Source: an uncultured Acetatifactor sp. (GTDB lineage Bacteria > Bacillota > Clostridia > Lachnospirales > Lachnospiraceae). Taken from it: a stretch of DNA of 64,000 nucleotides. Shown here piece after piece: positions 44,911 through 53,443 of the stretch (its first letter is position 1; every line of letters begins with the position of its first letter). The notes beneath the pieces were generated by a model. That model saw nothing but the letters and a program-made list of their open reading frames with translations, did not search any database and had not been told where the DNA came from. The position numbers and the translations under genes were made by a program. Location of the stretch: contig CAKRUB010000004.1 of the NCBI GenBank assembly GCA_934402375.1, positions 58,405 through 122,404 on the forward strand, given 5' to 3'.

Positions 44911-45960
44911 ATGGGAAAGGAAAAATATGTGGCATATGTCTCCACCTATACACAGGGAGATAACCACGGAATAAAAATATATGACGTCGATATGGTGAAC
45001 GGTCGTTTTATCGAAAAGGATCAGGTGGAGATCACCAACTCCTCCTATGTGACGATTTCGCATAATGGGAAATATCTGTATTCCATCACGGACTTCGGCG
45101 TGGAATCCTATACGATCAAGAAGGACGGAGGGCTGGAGCTCTTAAATTTTGCACCGATCAACGGCATGAGAGGATGCTATGTATCTACCGACTATACGGA
45201 CAGCTATCTGTTCGTGGCGGGATACCATGACGGAAAACTCACGGTTTTGAAGCTGAAGGAGGATGGCTCCATCGGCGAGATCACAGATGAAATCTTCCAT
45301 AAGGGTCTCGGAAGTCTGGCAGACAGGAATTTCAGACCGCATATCAACTGCGCGAGAATGACACATGACAATAAATATCTGTTGGTTGCCGATCAGGGAA
45401 TGGATCATGTCAATGTCTACCGCTTTGATGTGGAGAACGGCAAGGTCTCCCTTGCGGATGTCATCCGAAGCGAGATAGAGTCAGCGCCCAGACATATCAA
45501 GATTTCCAAGGACGGACGCTTTATCTACATTGTACATGAGTGGAAGTGCTATATCGATGTCTATTCCTATGAAGATAAGGATGGACAGCCGGTATTTGAG
45601 AAAATTCAGACAGTTGAGACAGCAAAGCTTGAGAGAGGAAGCTCCAACGCTACCAGCGCATTGACATTCTCAGAGGATCACAAATATCTTTTAAGCACCG
45701 TGGCAGGAGATAATTCCGCTGTGCTTTTCAGCGTGGATGAGCAGACCGGAATGCTGACCAAGGTATTCAGTCTTCCGATCAGTGGAGAGTATCCGAAGGA
45801 TGCGGCGCTGTTCCCAAACAACAAGTTTCTTGTGTCACTGAACCATGAGTCGAATGACATGACATTCTTCCATGTCGATATTGAGCGTGGAACCCTGATC
45901 ATGAACGGTGCGCCGATTAAGGTCAATGTGCCGAACTGCATTATCTTCCATAAAATATAA
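44911..45960 (+). CDS. Lactonase family beta-propeller (6-phosphogluconolactonase-like)
   Basis: A 349-residue seven-bladed propeller of the Pgl/YbhE lactonase family: VAYVSTYTQGDNHGIKIYDVD, repeated YLYS/YLFVAGYHDGKLTVLKL strands, the conserved NFRPHINCARMTHDNKYLLVADQGMDHVNVYRF (usually PHxH or PHPH) and APRHIKISKDGRFIYIVHE. Family members hydrolyse 6-phosphogluconolactone in the pentose phosphate route; without neighbours zwf or gnd the substrate is not certain. AAGGAGG precedes the ATG. Monocistronic between its own promoter and a strong terminator. Confidence 0.88.
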   Translation: MGKEKYVAYVSTYTQGDNHGIKIYDVDMVNGRFIEKDQVEITNSSYVTISHNGKYLYSITDFGVESYTIKKDGGLELLNFAPINGMRGCYVSTDYTDSYLFVAGYHDGKLTVLKLKEDGSIGEITDEIFHKGLGSLADRNFRPHINCARMTHDNKYLLVADQGMDHVNVYRFDVENGKVSLADVIRSEIESAPRHIKISKDGRFIYIVHEWKCYIDVYSYEDKDGQPVFEKIQTVETAKLERGSSNATSALTFSEDHKYLLSTVAGDNSAVLFSVDEQTGMLTKVFSLPISGEYPKDAALFPNNKFLVSLNHESNDMTFFHVDIERGTLIMNGAPIKVNVPNCIIFHKI

Positions 45961-45990
45961 GCATAGCATAACAATAACGGTAAACACAGA

Positions 45991-46027
45991 CAGCCGGTCA
46001 GAAGAAATTTCTGACCGGCTGCTTTTA
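45991..46027 (+). terminator. Terminator after the lactonase-like gene
   Basis: CAGCCGGTCAGAA and TTCTGACCGGCTG form a long stem followed by CTTTTAAT. It also lies 13 bases past the stop codon of the convergent aroC, and may serve both. Confidence 0.85.
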
Positions 46028-46039
46028 ATGGTGGAACTG

Positions 46040-47140
46040 TTACTTTCGATAGAAATCTTTTATGTGATCCATTCTTGCGGACATATTTACCAGCATGGCA
46101 TCGAGGAGTGTGAGGGCGGTCATGCATTCCATGACGACCACAGCCCGGGGAACGATGATGGGGTCGTGGCGCCCCTTGATATTGATGCCGATTTCTTCCC
46201 CGGCTTTATTGACGGTCTGCTGGGTTTGGAAGATGGAGGGCGTCGGCTTTACATGTGCGCGGATCAGAATGCGGCTGCCGTCGCTGATGCCGCCGAGGAT
46301 ACCGCCCGCGTGGTTCGTCCTTTTGGAGACTTCGCCGTCTCTGATACAGAAGAAATCATTGTTCTCGCTGCCTGTCCGGCGGGAGACCTGACAGCCGTCT
46401 CCGATTTCCACCGCCTTGACCGCCCCGATGGACATAATGGCTTTTGCGAGGTTCGCATCCAGCTTCTCAAACACCGGATCGCCGATTCCGGCGGGGAGAC
46501 CGTCCACGATACATTCCATACAGCCCCCGATGGAGTCACCATTCTTCTTTGCCTCCTCAAGACAGGCGACAGCCGCCTCGCTTGCCGTCCGGTCAGGCAT
46601 GGCGGTCGGCGTGGAGAGGATGAAGGAACGGTCGAAGCGTTCGGGATCAATCTCTATCGGACCGATCGAGCGCGTGTAGGCGCAGACAATGACACCCAAT
46701 TCCTTCAACAGCTTGGCGGCGACAGCTCCGGCGGCGACACGTCCAACGGTTTCACGCCCGGAGGAGCGCCCACCCCCGCGGTAGTCGCGGAAACCATATT
46801 TTTCATCAAAGGTATAGTCTGCATGGCCGGGACGGTAATAGGAGGCGATTTCGTCATAGTCGGCGGAATGCTGGGAGGTATTCCTTACCATCAGGGAGAT
46901 TGGCGTGCCGGTCGTCAGTCCGTTGAAGACGCCGGAGAGGATCTCGACACAGTCTGCCTCCTTCCGCGGCGTGGTGAGACTGCTTGTGCCCGGTTTCCTG
47001 CGATCCAGATACTCCTGAATGTCGGCCTCTGTGAGCGCAAGCCCTGCGGGACAGCCATCGATCACAACGCCGAGCGCCTTTCCGTGCGATTCCCCCCATG
47101 TAGTAATCCTGAATATTGTTCCTATTGTTGATCCTGCCAT
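46040..47140 (-). CDS. aroC: Chorismate synthase
   Basis: Makes chorismate from 5-enolpyruvylshikimate-3-phosphate, last step of the shikimate pathway, using reduced FMN. The 366-residue protein has the three AroC signatures: TTWGESHGKALGVVIDGCPAG, RYGGGGRSSGRETVGRVAAGA-type (here FRDYRGGGRSSGRETVGRVAAGA) and the C-terminal NKAGEEIGINIKGRHDP with the preceding GGISDG. Full length. No other aro genes are nearby. A GGAGGGAAAAG block precedes the start on the minus strand. Confidence 0.97.
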   Translation of the reverse strand: MAGSTIGTIFRITTWGESHGKALGVVIDGCPAGLALTEADIQEYLDRRKPGTSSLTTPRKEADCVEILSGVFNGLTTGTPISLMVRNTSQHSADYDEIASYYRPGHADYTFDEKYGFRDYRGGGRSSGRETVGRVAAGAVAAKLLKELGVIVCAYTRSIGPIEIDPERFDRSFILSTPTAMPDRTASEAAVACLEEAKKNGDSIGGCMECIVDGLPAGIGDPVFEKLDANLAKAIMSIGAVKAVEIGDGCQVSRRTGSENNDFFCIRDGEVSKRTNHAGGILGGISDGSRILIRAHVKPTPSIFQTQQTVNKAGEEIGINIKGRHDPIIVPRAVVVMECMTALTLLDAMLVNMSARMDHIKDFYRK

Positions 47141-47199
47141 CTTTTCCCTCCGTATTTGCTGGATATTAGGTATTGCAAAACGTTACATCCCAAGCCATA

Positions 47200-47339
47200 G
47201 TTGTGCAGAATGCACCTGACCGCAAGCAGCGCACTCTGGAGCCGCCGGTGCTTAGTCTCCGTACTTTGGAGACTTATGCATCGCTGCGTGCGGAAGGTAG
47301 CGAGAGCGTGCCTGCGGTGGTCTGTGCATTCTGTGCAAC
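47200..47339 (+). mobile_element. 140-bp inverted-repeat element, copy 3
   Basis: Ends GTTGTGCAGAATGCAC and GTGCATTCTGTGCAAC are near-perfect inverted repeats. The apical stem is AGTCTCC/GGAGACT. It lies in the 369-base gap between aroC and the VanY-type gene; apart from this copy I see only a poor promoter candidate (TGTACA-16-TATGCT near 47423-47450). Confidence 0.88.
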
Positions 47340-47509
47340 GTCACTCGCGGAAACCTACACATCCGTTTTTGCTATATTGTACTTTAATCCTGTAAAAATG
47401 GCAACTTTTTTGAAAAACATGTGTACATTTGGGAAAAATATGCTATGCTTAAAACAGTTGTATACAAATGCCGGATCAGGCGGCACAGAGAATCAAAGGC
47501 TAAACACAA

Positions 47510-48598
47510 ATGAAAACGTCATCCGAGGAACGGTTTCGCAGGAGACTGCTGAAAATAGGAAAAAAGAATATTGTCTGTCGTTTCTGTATCATTCCCGTGA
47601 TGGCAGTGGGAATGTTTTTTTTCCATGTGGCGGCATATCTGAGAGGGAATGGGAAGCGGTTGGCCACGCTCGGAATCGTACTCCTGTTTTCCGTTGTCTA
47701 CAGCAGCTTCACTTTTCCAGCGTTTGTGAGCGGCAGTAAAAACACGGAAGAGTGGAACCCGATCTCCGATGAGGCACAGGATATTGTGCTGGCGGAGGAG
47801 CAGGAAATCAACCTGGAGGATATTCTGCTCGAGGAGGATGAGATTCTGACAGAGGAAGATGGACTGCAGGATACGGCGCACGGCATGGATATTGTCGAGT
47901 GCTACAGTACTTCGGATATCCTCGACTATAATCAGGACAGGCTTTCGGCAGGAGAGACTGCTGGAGAACAGGAAAAGCCGGAAACGTCAGAGGAGGACAC
48001 AGTTTATGAATTCTCCGAGGATGACTGGCGGCTGATACTGATTAACAAGCAGCACTCCATCCCCGACGGCTACGAGGAGGAAGTGCCGCTCGGAAATATC
48101 AGTACGATGAAGGGAATCATGCACTGCGACGAGCGGATTATCGACGACCTTCTGGACATGATACAGGCGGCGAAGGACGACGGTGTGACGCTTGCAATCT
48201 GTTCGCCTTACCGCGATCTGCAATATCAGGAGATGCTGTTTAACCGGAAGATTAGGAAATATATGAAGCGCGGACTGTCTTATATGGAGGCTTACCAGCT
48301 GGCAAGTCAGGCGGTGACAGTGCCGAATGCCAGCGAGCACCAGATCGGTCTTGCACTGGATATTGTCACGGATACCTATGTTGCCCTGAACGAGGGATTT
48401 GCAAAGACGGCTGCCGGAAAATGGCTCGCGGAGAACAGCTGTAAATATGGTTTCATCCTGCGCTATCCGAAGGGTAAGGAGGACATCACCGGAATCGAAT
48501 ACGAGCCTTGGCATTTCCGCTATGTCGGCGCGGAGGCCGCTACCCTGATCACGGAGCAGGGAATTACACTGGAAGAATTTTGGGAGGAATATTTTTAA
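47510..48598 (+). CDS. VanY-type D-alanyl-D-alanine carboxypeptidase
   Basis: A 362-residue membrane-anchored zinc carboxypeptidase. One or two N-terminal membrane segments (about residues 22-42 and 50-70), a long acidic linker with EE/DE runs (residues 85-165), then the peptidase M15 (VanY) domain with CSPYRDLQYQEMLFNRKI, the zinc motif SEHQIGLALDI (His and Asp) and EPWHFRYVG (third ligand and catalytic Glu region). Trims the terminal D-Ala of wall peptides. No van resistance genes are present, so a housekeeping wall role is likely. GGAGGAA inside its 3' end is the SD of tgt, whose ATG lies one base after the stop. Confidence 0.9.
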   Translation: MKTSSEERFRRRLLKIGKKNIVCRFCIIPVMAVGMFFFHVAAYLRGNGKRLATLGIVLLFSVVYSSFTFPAFVSGSKNTEEWNPISDEAQDIVLAEEQEINLEDILLEEDEILTEEDGLQDTAHGMDIVECYSTSDILDYNQDRLSAGETAGEQEKPETSEEDTVYEFSEDDWRLILINKQHSIPDGYEEEVPLGNISTMKGIMHCDERIIDDLLDMIQAAKDDGVTLAICSPYRDLQYQEMLFNRKIRKYMKRGLSYMEAYQLASQAVTVPNASEHQIGLALDIVTDTYVALNEGFAKTAAGKWLAENSCKYGFILRYPKGKEDITGIEYEPWHFRYVGAEAATLITEQGITLEEFWEEYF

Positions 48599-48599
48599 T

Positions 48600-49727
48600 A
48601 TGTATCGGATTTTAAAGCAGGAGGGCAGAGCAAAGAGAGCGGAGCTGACGACGGTGCACGGCGTGATACAGACGCCTGTGTTCATGAATGTCGGAACGGT
48701 CGCTGCGATCAAGGGCGCTGTTGCCACCTCTGATCTGGAAGAGATTAAGACACAGGTTGAACTGTCGAATACCTATCATCTTCATGTGCGCCCCGGGGAT
48801 GAAATCGTAAAAAAGCTGGGCGGTCTTCATAAGTTCATGTCGTGGAATAAGCCCATACTGACGGATTCCGGCGGATTTCAGGTGTTTTCCCTCGCCGGAC
48901 TGAGAAAGATAAAGGAGGAGGGCGTTTACTTCCACTCCCATATTGACGGTCACAAGATTTTCATGGGGCCGGAGGAGAGCATGCAGATCCAGTCGAACCT
49001 TGCTTCCACGATTGCAATGGCGTTTGACGAGTGCGCCCCCAGCAAGGCGGAGAGATCGTATGTGCAGGCATCCGTCGAGAGGACAACGAGATGGCTCGAG
49101 AGATGTAAGCGTGAGATGAACAGACTCAACTCACTGGAGGATACGATCAATAAAAACCAGCTGCTCTTCGGAATCAATCAGGGCGCTGTCTATGAGGACA
49201 TCCGCATCGAACATGCAAAGAGAATTTCGGAGCTGGAGCTGGACGGCTATGCGGTCGGCGGGCTTGCGGTCGGCGAGACGCACGAGGAGATGTATCACAT
49301 TCTGGACGAGGTCGTGCCGTATCTGCCGAAGGACAAGCCGACCTACCTGATGGGTGTCGGGACACCCGCCAACATTCTGGAGGGTGTGGAGCGCGGCGTC
49401 GATTTCTTTGACTGTGTCTATCCGAGCAGAAACGGCAGGCATGGACATCTCTACACGAACCATGGAAAGATCAACCTGTTCAATGCGAAATATGAGCTGG
49501 ACGACAGACCGATTGAAGAAGGCTGTGGATGCCCGGCGTGCAGACGTTATTCCAGAGCCTATATCCGCCATCTGCTGAAGGCGAAGGAAATGCTCGGTAT
49601 GCGGCTCTGCGTGCTGCATAATCTCTATTTCTATAACACGATGATGGAAGAGATCAGGGATGCGCTGGACGAGGGCAGGTTTGCGGAATACAAAAAGCAC
49701 AAGCTGGAAGGAATGCGGGGAGAGTAA
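48600..49727 (+). CDS. tgt: Queuine tRNA-ribosyltransferase
   Basis: Exchanges guanine-34 for the queuosine precursor in tRNAs with GUN anticodons. The 375-residue protein has TYHLHVRPGDEIV, catalytic Asp in TDSGGFQVFSL, second Asp in MAFDECAPSKA, GGLAVGE and the zinc site CGCPACRRYSRAYIRHLLKAKEMLG with the later His in CVLHNLYFY. Complete. In the classical arrangement tgt precedes yajC and secDF, as here for yajC. Confidence 0.97.
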   Translation: MYRILKQEGRAKRAELTTVHGVIQTPVFMNVGTVAAIKGAVATSDLEEIKTQVELSNTYHLHVRPGDEIVKKLGGLHKFMSWNKPILTDSGGFQVFSLAGLRKIKEEGVYFHSHIDGHKIFMGPEESMQIQSNLASTIAMAFDECAPSKAERSYVQASVERTTRWLERCKREMNRLNSLEDTINKNQLLFGINQGAVYEDIRIEHAKRISELELDGYAVGGLAVGETHEEMYHILDEVVPYLPKDKPTYLMGVGTPANILEGVERGVDFFDCVYPSRNGRHGHLYTNHGKINLFNAKYELDDRPIEEGCGCPACRRYSRAYIRHLLKAKEMLGMRLCVLHNLYFYNTMMEEIRDALDEGRFAEYKKHKLEGMRGE

Positions 49728-49799
49728 CGGCTCAGTCCCGGGGCATCCGTAAAAGCGTCTGCTGCGCAGCAAATACTAAAAAATGTATAAAATGCTTGC

Positions 49800-49829
49800 T
49801 TGACAGCAGTTTTTTGTGTATCATATCGT
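49800..49829 (+). promoter_or_regulatory. Possible promoter before yajC
   Basis: TTGACA at 49800-49805, 18-base spacer, TATCGT at 49824-49829; 62 bases before the ATG. Confidence 0.5.
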
Positions 49830-49891
49830 TTTAGAGAGTGACGGAGGGCAGGGCTGCCCTGACGAAATAACTTAAATTATGGAGGAATAAA

Positions 49892-50233
49892 ATGGGAATT
49901 TTATTATCTGAGACAGCAGCAACAACGACAGAAGGGGGCGGATCGGTCGGAAGCCTGATCACAATGATCGCCGTATATGCAATTTTCTTTTTTGCAATGT
50001 GGTTCTTCTTATTCAGACCCCAGAGCAAGGAAAAGAAAAAAATGGCTGCCATGCTTTCACAGCTGGCAATCGGTGACTGTGTTCTGACAACCTCCGGTTT
50101 TTACGGCGTGGTAATCGATATTGCCGACGATACCGTTATCGTTGAGTTCGGCAGCAACAAGAACTGCCGTATCCCGATGGATAAGCAGGCAATCAGCCGC
50201 ATTGAGAAGCCTAGTGAGAGTCAGGCAAACTAA
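49892..50233 (+). CDS. yajC: Preprotein translocase subunit YajC
   Basis: A 113-residue inner-membrane protein with one helix (residues 22-45, ending in the conserved MWFFLFRPQSKEKKKMAAML) and a small cytosolic domain with IGDCVLTTSGFYGVVIDIADDTVIVEFG, the YajC hallmark. It associates with SecDF and the Sec translocon. GGAGG precedes the ATG. secD and secF do not follow; a terminator and leuB do. Confidence 0.95.
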   Translation: MGILLSETAATTTEGGGSVGSLITMIAVYAIFFFAMWFFLFRPQSKEKKKMAAMLSQLAIGDCVLTTSGFYGVVIDIADDTVIVEFGSNKNCRIPMDKQAISRIEKPSESQAN

Positions 50234-50263
50234 TTACACATGAAATTTGGCAGGAAAATTTTG

Positions 50264-50294
50264 GGCAGTGTCGGGAGACATTGCCTTTTTCTTT
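50264..50294 (+). terminator. Terminator after yajC
   Basis: GGCAGTGTC, GGGA loop, GACATTGCC, then TTTTTCTTT. Confidence 0.88.
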
Positions 50295-50313
50295 GATTCA
50301 TTATAAGATAATG

Positions 50314-50345
50314 TTGAAAAATATCATCTTTTCAGTTAATATAAT
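50314..50345 (+). promoter_or_regulatory. Promoter for leuB
   Basis: TTGAAA at 50314-50319 with TAATAT 17 bases later (50337-50342), or an overlapping exact TATAAT at 50340-50345 with a 20-base gap. The leader to the ATG is about 65 bases, too short for a T-box. Confidence 0.5.
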
Positions 50346-50413
50346 AGGAAAATGTCTTTCGCACTGTGAAACATAAAAGCAGAGGAAAGAGGGAGTGGGA
50401 AAGGAAGAAGGCT

Positions 50414-51499
50414 ATGGAATTACATATTACCTGTATTCCCGGAGATGGGATCGGACCGGAGATTGTGGCAGAGGCAAAGAAGGTTCTGGAAAAGGTTGCT
50501 GCGGTCTATGGACATAAGATGGTTTTTGAGGATATTCTGATGGGAGGCGCATCCATCGACGTCCACGGTGTACCGTTGACTGAGGAGGCGATCGCAAAGG
50601 CAAAGGCGGCTGACGCTGTCCTGATGGGCTCCATCGGCGGCGACACGACGACATCACCGTGGTATAAACTTCCGCCCAATCTGCGTCCCGAGGCGGGGCT
50701 GCTGGCAATCCGCAAGGCGCTGAACCTTTTCGCAAACTTAAGACCGGCGGTTCTGTATGACGAGCTTGCCGCGGCGTGTCCGCTGAAGGAGGAGATCAGC
50801 AGGGCTGGCTTTGACATGCTGATCATGAGAGAGCTGACCGGCGGACTGTATTTCGGCGAGAGAAGAACGGTCGAGGAAAACGGTGTGCGCAAGGCAATCG
50901 ACACGCTGACCTACGATGAAAACGAGATCAGAAGAATTGCCATAAAGGGCTTCGAGATTGCCATGAAGCGCAGAAAGAAAGTCACGAGTGTTGACAAGGC
51001 AAATGTTCTGGATTCCTCACGACTCTGGAGAAAGGTCGTCGAGGAGGTGGCGAAGGACTACCCGGAGGTAAAGCTGGAGCATATGCTGGTTGACAACTGT
51101 GCGATGCAGCTGGTGCGCGACCCGGCACAGTTCGACGTCATTCTCACGGAGAACATGTTCGGCGATATTCTGTCGGATGAGGCGAGCATGGTGACCGGTT
51201 CGATCGGTATGCTTGCGAGCGCAAGCCTGAATGACACGAGGTTCGGTCTGTATGAGCCCAGCCACGGCTCGGCGCCGGATATTGCGGGTAAGGATGTTGC
51301 AAACCCGATCGCAACCGTGCTCAGCGCGGCGATGATGCTCCGCTACAGCTTCGACCTTGACAGGGAGGCGGATGCCGTTGAGGCTGCCGTAAAGCAGGTA
51401 CTGAAGGATGGTTACCGCACTGGTGACATCATGTCGGAGGGCTGTACAAGGGTTGGCTGCTCCCAGATGGGAACGCTTCTGGCAGAGAGAATCCGGTAA
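50414..51499 (+). CDS. leuB: 3-isopropylmalate dehydrogenase
   Basis: Oxidative decarboxylation in leucine synthesis. The 361-residue enzyme has [67 protein letters not shown], and the metal/NAD segment [27 protein letters not shown] then [18 protein letters not shown]. Complete. The ATG at 50414 with AAGGAAGAAGG upstream is the start; the longer frame to 50366 is leader. leuA, leuC and leuD are not in the window. ilvD follows after 64 bases. Confidence 0.96.
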   Translation: MELHITCIPGDGIGPEIVAEAKKVLEKVAAVYGHKMVFEDILMGGASIDVHGVPLTEEAIAKAKAADAVLMGSIGGDTTTSPWYKLPPNLRPEAGLLAIRKALNLFANLRPAVLYDELAAACPLKEEISRAGFDMLIMRELTGGLYFGERRTVEENGVRKAIDTLTYDENEIRRIAIKGFEIAMKRRKKVTSVDKANVLDSSRLWRKVVEEVAKDYPEVKLEHMLVDNCAMQLVRDPAQFDVILTENMFGDILSDEASMVTGSIGMLASASLNDTRFGLYEPSHGSAPDIAGKDVANPIATVLSAAMMLRYSFDLDREADAVEAAVKQVLKDGYRTGDIMSEGCTRVGCSQMGTLLAERIR

Positions 51500-51530
51500 G
51501 AGATATTGATAAATTAGCAGATGGAAGAAA

Positions 51531-51563
51531 TGCGCAGCATCGTGCGCGGAAATGAGGATCAGT
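51531..51563 (+). promoter_or_regulatory. Hairpin-SD leader before ilvD
   Basis: TGCGCAGCATCGTGCGCG (51531-51548), then GAAATGAGGATCAGT and the ATG. The stem matches the other family members while the loop differs (GCATCG against AAGAACG). Confidence 0.7.
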
Positions 51564-53237
51564 ATGGTAAGTGATAATGCGAGAGCCGGTATGCAGCAGG
51601 CACCGGCAAGAAGTCTTTTCAATGCACTCGGGTTTACCCCGGAGGAAATGAAGAAGCCGATGGTCGGGATCGTCAGCTCCTACAATGAGATCGTTCCCGG
51701 ACATATGAATATAGACAAGATCGTGGATGCGGTCAAGCTCGGTGTTGCCGAGGCGGGCGGTGTGCCCGTGGTTTTCCCGGCAATCGCCGTGTGTGACGGA
51801 ATTGCCATGGGACATGTCGGAATGAAGTATTCCCTCGTGACACGCGACCTGATCGCCGACTCGACGGAATGCATGGCGATTGCCCACCAGTTTGACGCGC
51901 TTGTCATGGTTCCCAACTGTGATAAGAATGTGCCGGGACTGCTGATGGCGGCGGCAAGACTGAACCTTCCGACCGTGTTTGTGTCCGGCGGGCCGATGCT
52001 TGCCGGTCATGTCAAGGGACAGAAGAGGAGCCTCTCCTCCATGTTTGAGGCGGTCGGCGCCTATGCCGCAGGAACCATGACCGAGGAGGATGTCTGCGAG
52101 TTTGAGAACAAGGTCTGCCCGACCTGTGGCTCCTGTTCGGGAATGTACACAGCCAACTCCATGAACTGTCTGACGGAGGCGCTCGGCATGGGACTCCGTG
52201 GCAATGGCACCATCCCTGCAGTCTACTCCGAGAGAATCAAGCTGGCAAAGCATGCCGGCATGGCTGTCATGGAAATGTTCCGGAAGAATATCCGCGCGCG
52301 TGACATTATTACAAAGGACGCTATCATGAACGCCCTGACGGTCGATATGGCGCTCGGCTGCTCGACAAACTCGATGCTCCATCTGCCCGCAATCGCCCAT
52401 GAGATCGGATTCGATTTTGACATCAGCTTTGCCAACCCGATCAGCGAGAAGACGCCGAACCTCTGCCACCTTGCACCCGCAGGTCCTACCTATATGGAGG
52501 ATCTGAACGAGGCAGGCGGTGTGTACGCCGTGATGAAGGAGCTTGCCGACATCGGACTTCTGAACACGGAGTGCATGACCGTGACAGGAAGGACAATCGG
52601 TGAAAATATCGCCGGAGCGGTCAACCGGAATCCCGAGGTAATCCGCCCCGTAGACAATCCCTACAGCAAGACCGGCGGTCTGGCGGTGCTGAAGGGAAAT
52701 CTCGCGCCGGACGGCTCTGTTGTAAAGCGCTCGGCTGTCGTGGAGGAGATGATGGTTCACGAAGGCCCGGCAAGGGTATTTGACTGCGAGGAGGATGCAA
52801 TCGCCGCAATCAAGGGCGGAAAGATTGTTGCGGGGGATGTTGTTGTCATCCGCTATGAGGGGCCGAAGGGCGGACCCGGTATGCGTGAGATGCTGAATCC
52901 CACCTCGGCGATCGCCGGCATGGGACTCGGCTCCAGTGTCGCACTGATCACGGACGGACGCTTCTCAGGTGCTTCCAGAGGGGCATCCATCGGTCATGTA
53001 TCTCCCGAGGCGGCGGTCTGTGGACCGATCGCGCTGGTCGAGGAGGGCGACATCATCAGCATTAACATTCCCGAGCTGACGCTGAACGTGAAGGTTTCGG
53101 ATGAAGAACTGGCAGCCCGCCGTGCAAAGTGGCAGCCCAGAACGCCGCAGGTGACGACAGGCTACCTTTCCCGCTATCGCGAGCTCGTGACAAGCGGAAA
53201 CCGCGGAGCCATTCTGGAAATCCCCGGCACTAAATAA
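51564..53237 (+). CDS. ilvD: Dihydroxy-acid dehydratase
   Basis: Fe-S enzyme of isoleucine/valine synthesis. The 557-residue protein has [17 protein letters not shown] and [24 protein letters not shown] (cluster and Mg ligands), [28 protein letters not shown] and the catalytic Ser region [18 protein letters not shown]. Full length. MVSDNARAG at 51564 is the start as GAGGAT lies seven bases upstream; the frame to 51552 is leader. It follows leuB and precedes copy 4 of the 140-bp element and ilvB. Confidence 0.97.
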   Translation: MVSDNARAGMQQAPARSLFNALGFTPEEMKKPMVGIVSSYNEIVPGHMNIDKIVDAVKLGVAEAGGVPVVFPAIAVCDGIAMGHVGMKYSLVTRDLIADSTECMAIAHQFDALVMVPNCDKNVPGLLMAAARLNLPTVFVSGGPMLAGHVKGQKRSLSSMFEAVGAYAAGTMTEEDVCEFENKVCPTCGSCSGMYTANSMNCLTEALGMGLRGNGTIPAVYSERIKLAKHAGMAVMEMFRKNIRARDIITKDAIMNALTVDMALGCSTNSMLHLPAIAHEIGFDFDISFANPISEKTPNLCHLAPAGPTYMEDLNEAGGVYAVMKELADIGLLNTECMTVTGRTIGENIAGAVNRNPEVIRPVDNPYSKTGGLAVLKGNLAPDGSVVKRSAVVEEMMVHEGPARVFDCEEDAIAAIKGGKIVAGDVVVIRYEGPKGGPGMREMLNPTSAIAGMGLGSSVALITDGRFSGASRGASIGHVSPEAAVCGPIALVEEGDIISINIPELTLNVKVSDEELAARRAKWQPRTPQVTTGYLSRYRELVTSGNRGAILEIPGTK

Positions 53238-53270
53238 GTAATTGCAAAACTTTTATAAGTCTGGATAACA

Positions 53271-53411
53271 GTTGTACAGGATGCACCTGACCGCAAGCAG
53301 CGCACTCTGGAGCCGCCGGTGCTTAGTCTCCGTATTGTGGAGACTTACGCACCGTTGCGAGCGGAAGGTAGCGAAAGCGTGCCTGCGGTGGTCTGTGCAT
53401 CCTTGTGCAAC
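53271..53411 (+). mobile_element. 140-bp inverted-repeat element, copy 4
   Basis: Ends GTTGTACAGGATGCAC and GTGCATCCTTGTGCAAC pair; apical stem AGTCTCC/GGAGACT. Flanked upstream by TAATTGCAAAAC, also seen beside copy 2. It fills nearly all of the ilvD-ilvB gap, so it must be transcribed if these genes form one operon. Confidence 0.88.
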
Positions 53412-53443
53412 GTCACTTGGAAATAAATTTTGGAGGTAAGAAC

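Noticed and set aside
45908..47131. 407-codon plus-strand frame opposite aroC
   Set aside because: aroC on the minus strand carries all family signatures; the plus frame starts inside the terminator region and has no recognisable features.
50295..50413. T-box or riboswitch leader before leuB-ilvD
   Set aside because: The leader is too short and lacks specifier-loop or antiterminator features; the same holds for proB (19124-19207) and ilvB.
51429..52760. 443-codon minus frame across ilvD
   Set aside because: Antisense shadow of a conserved gene with high third-position GC.
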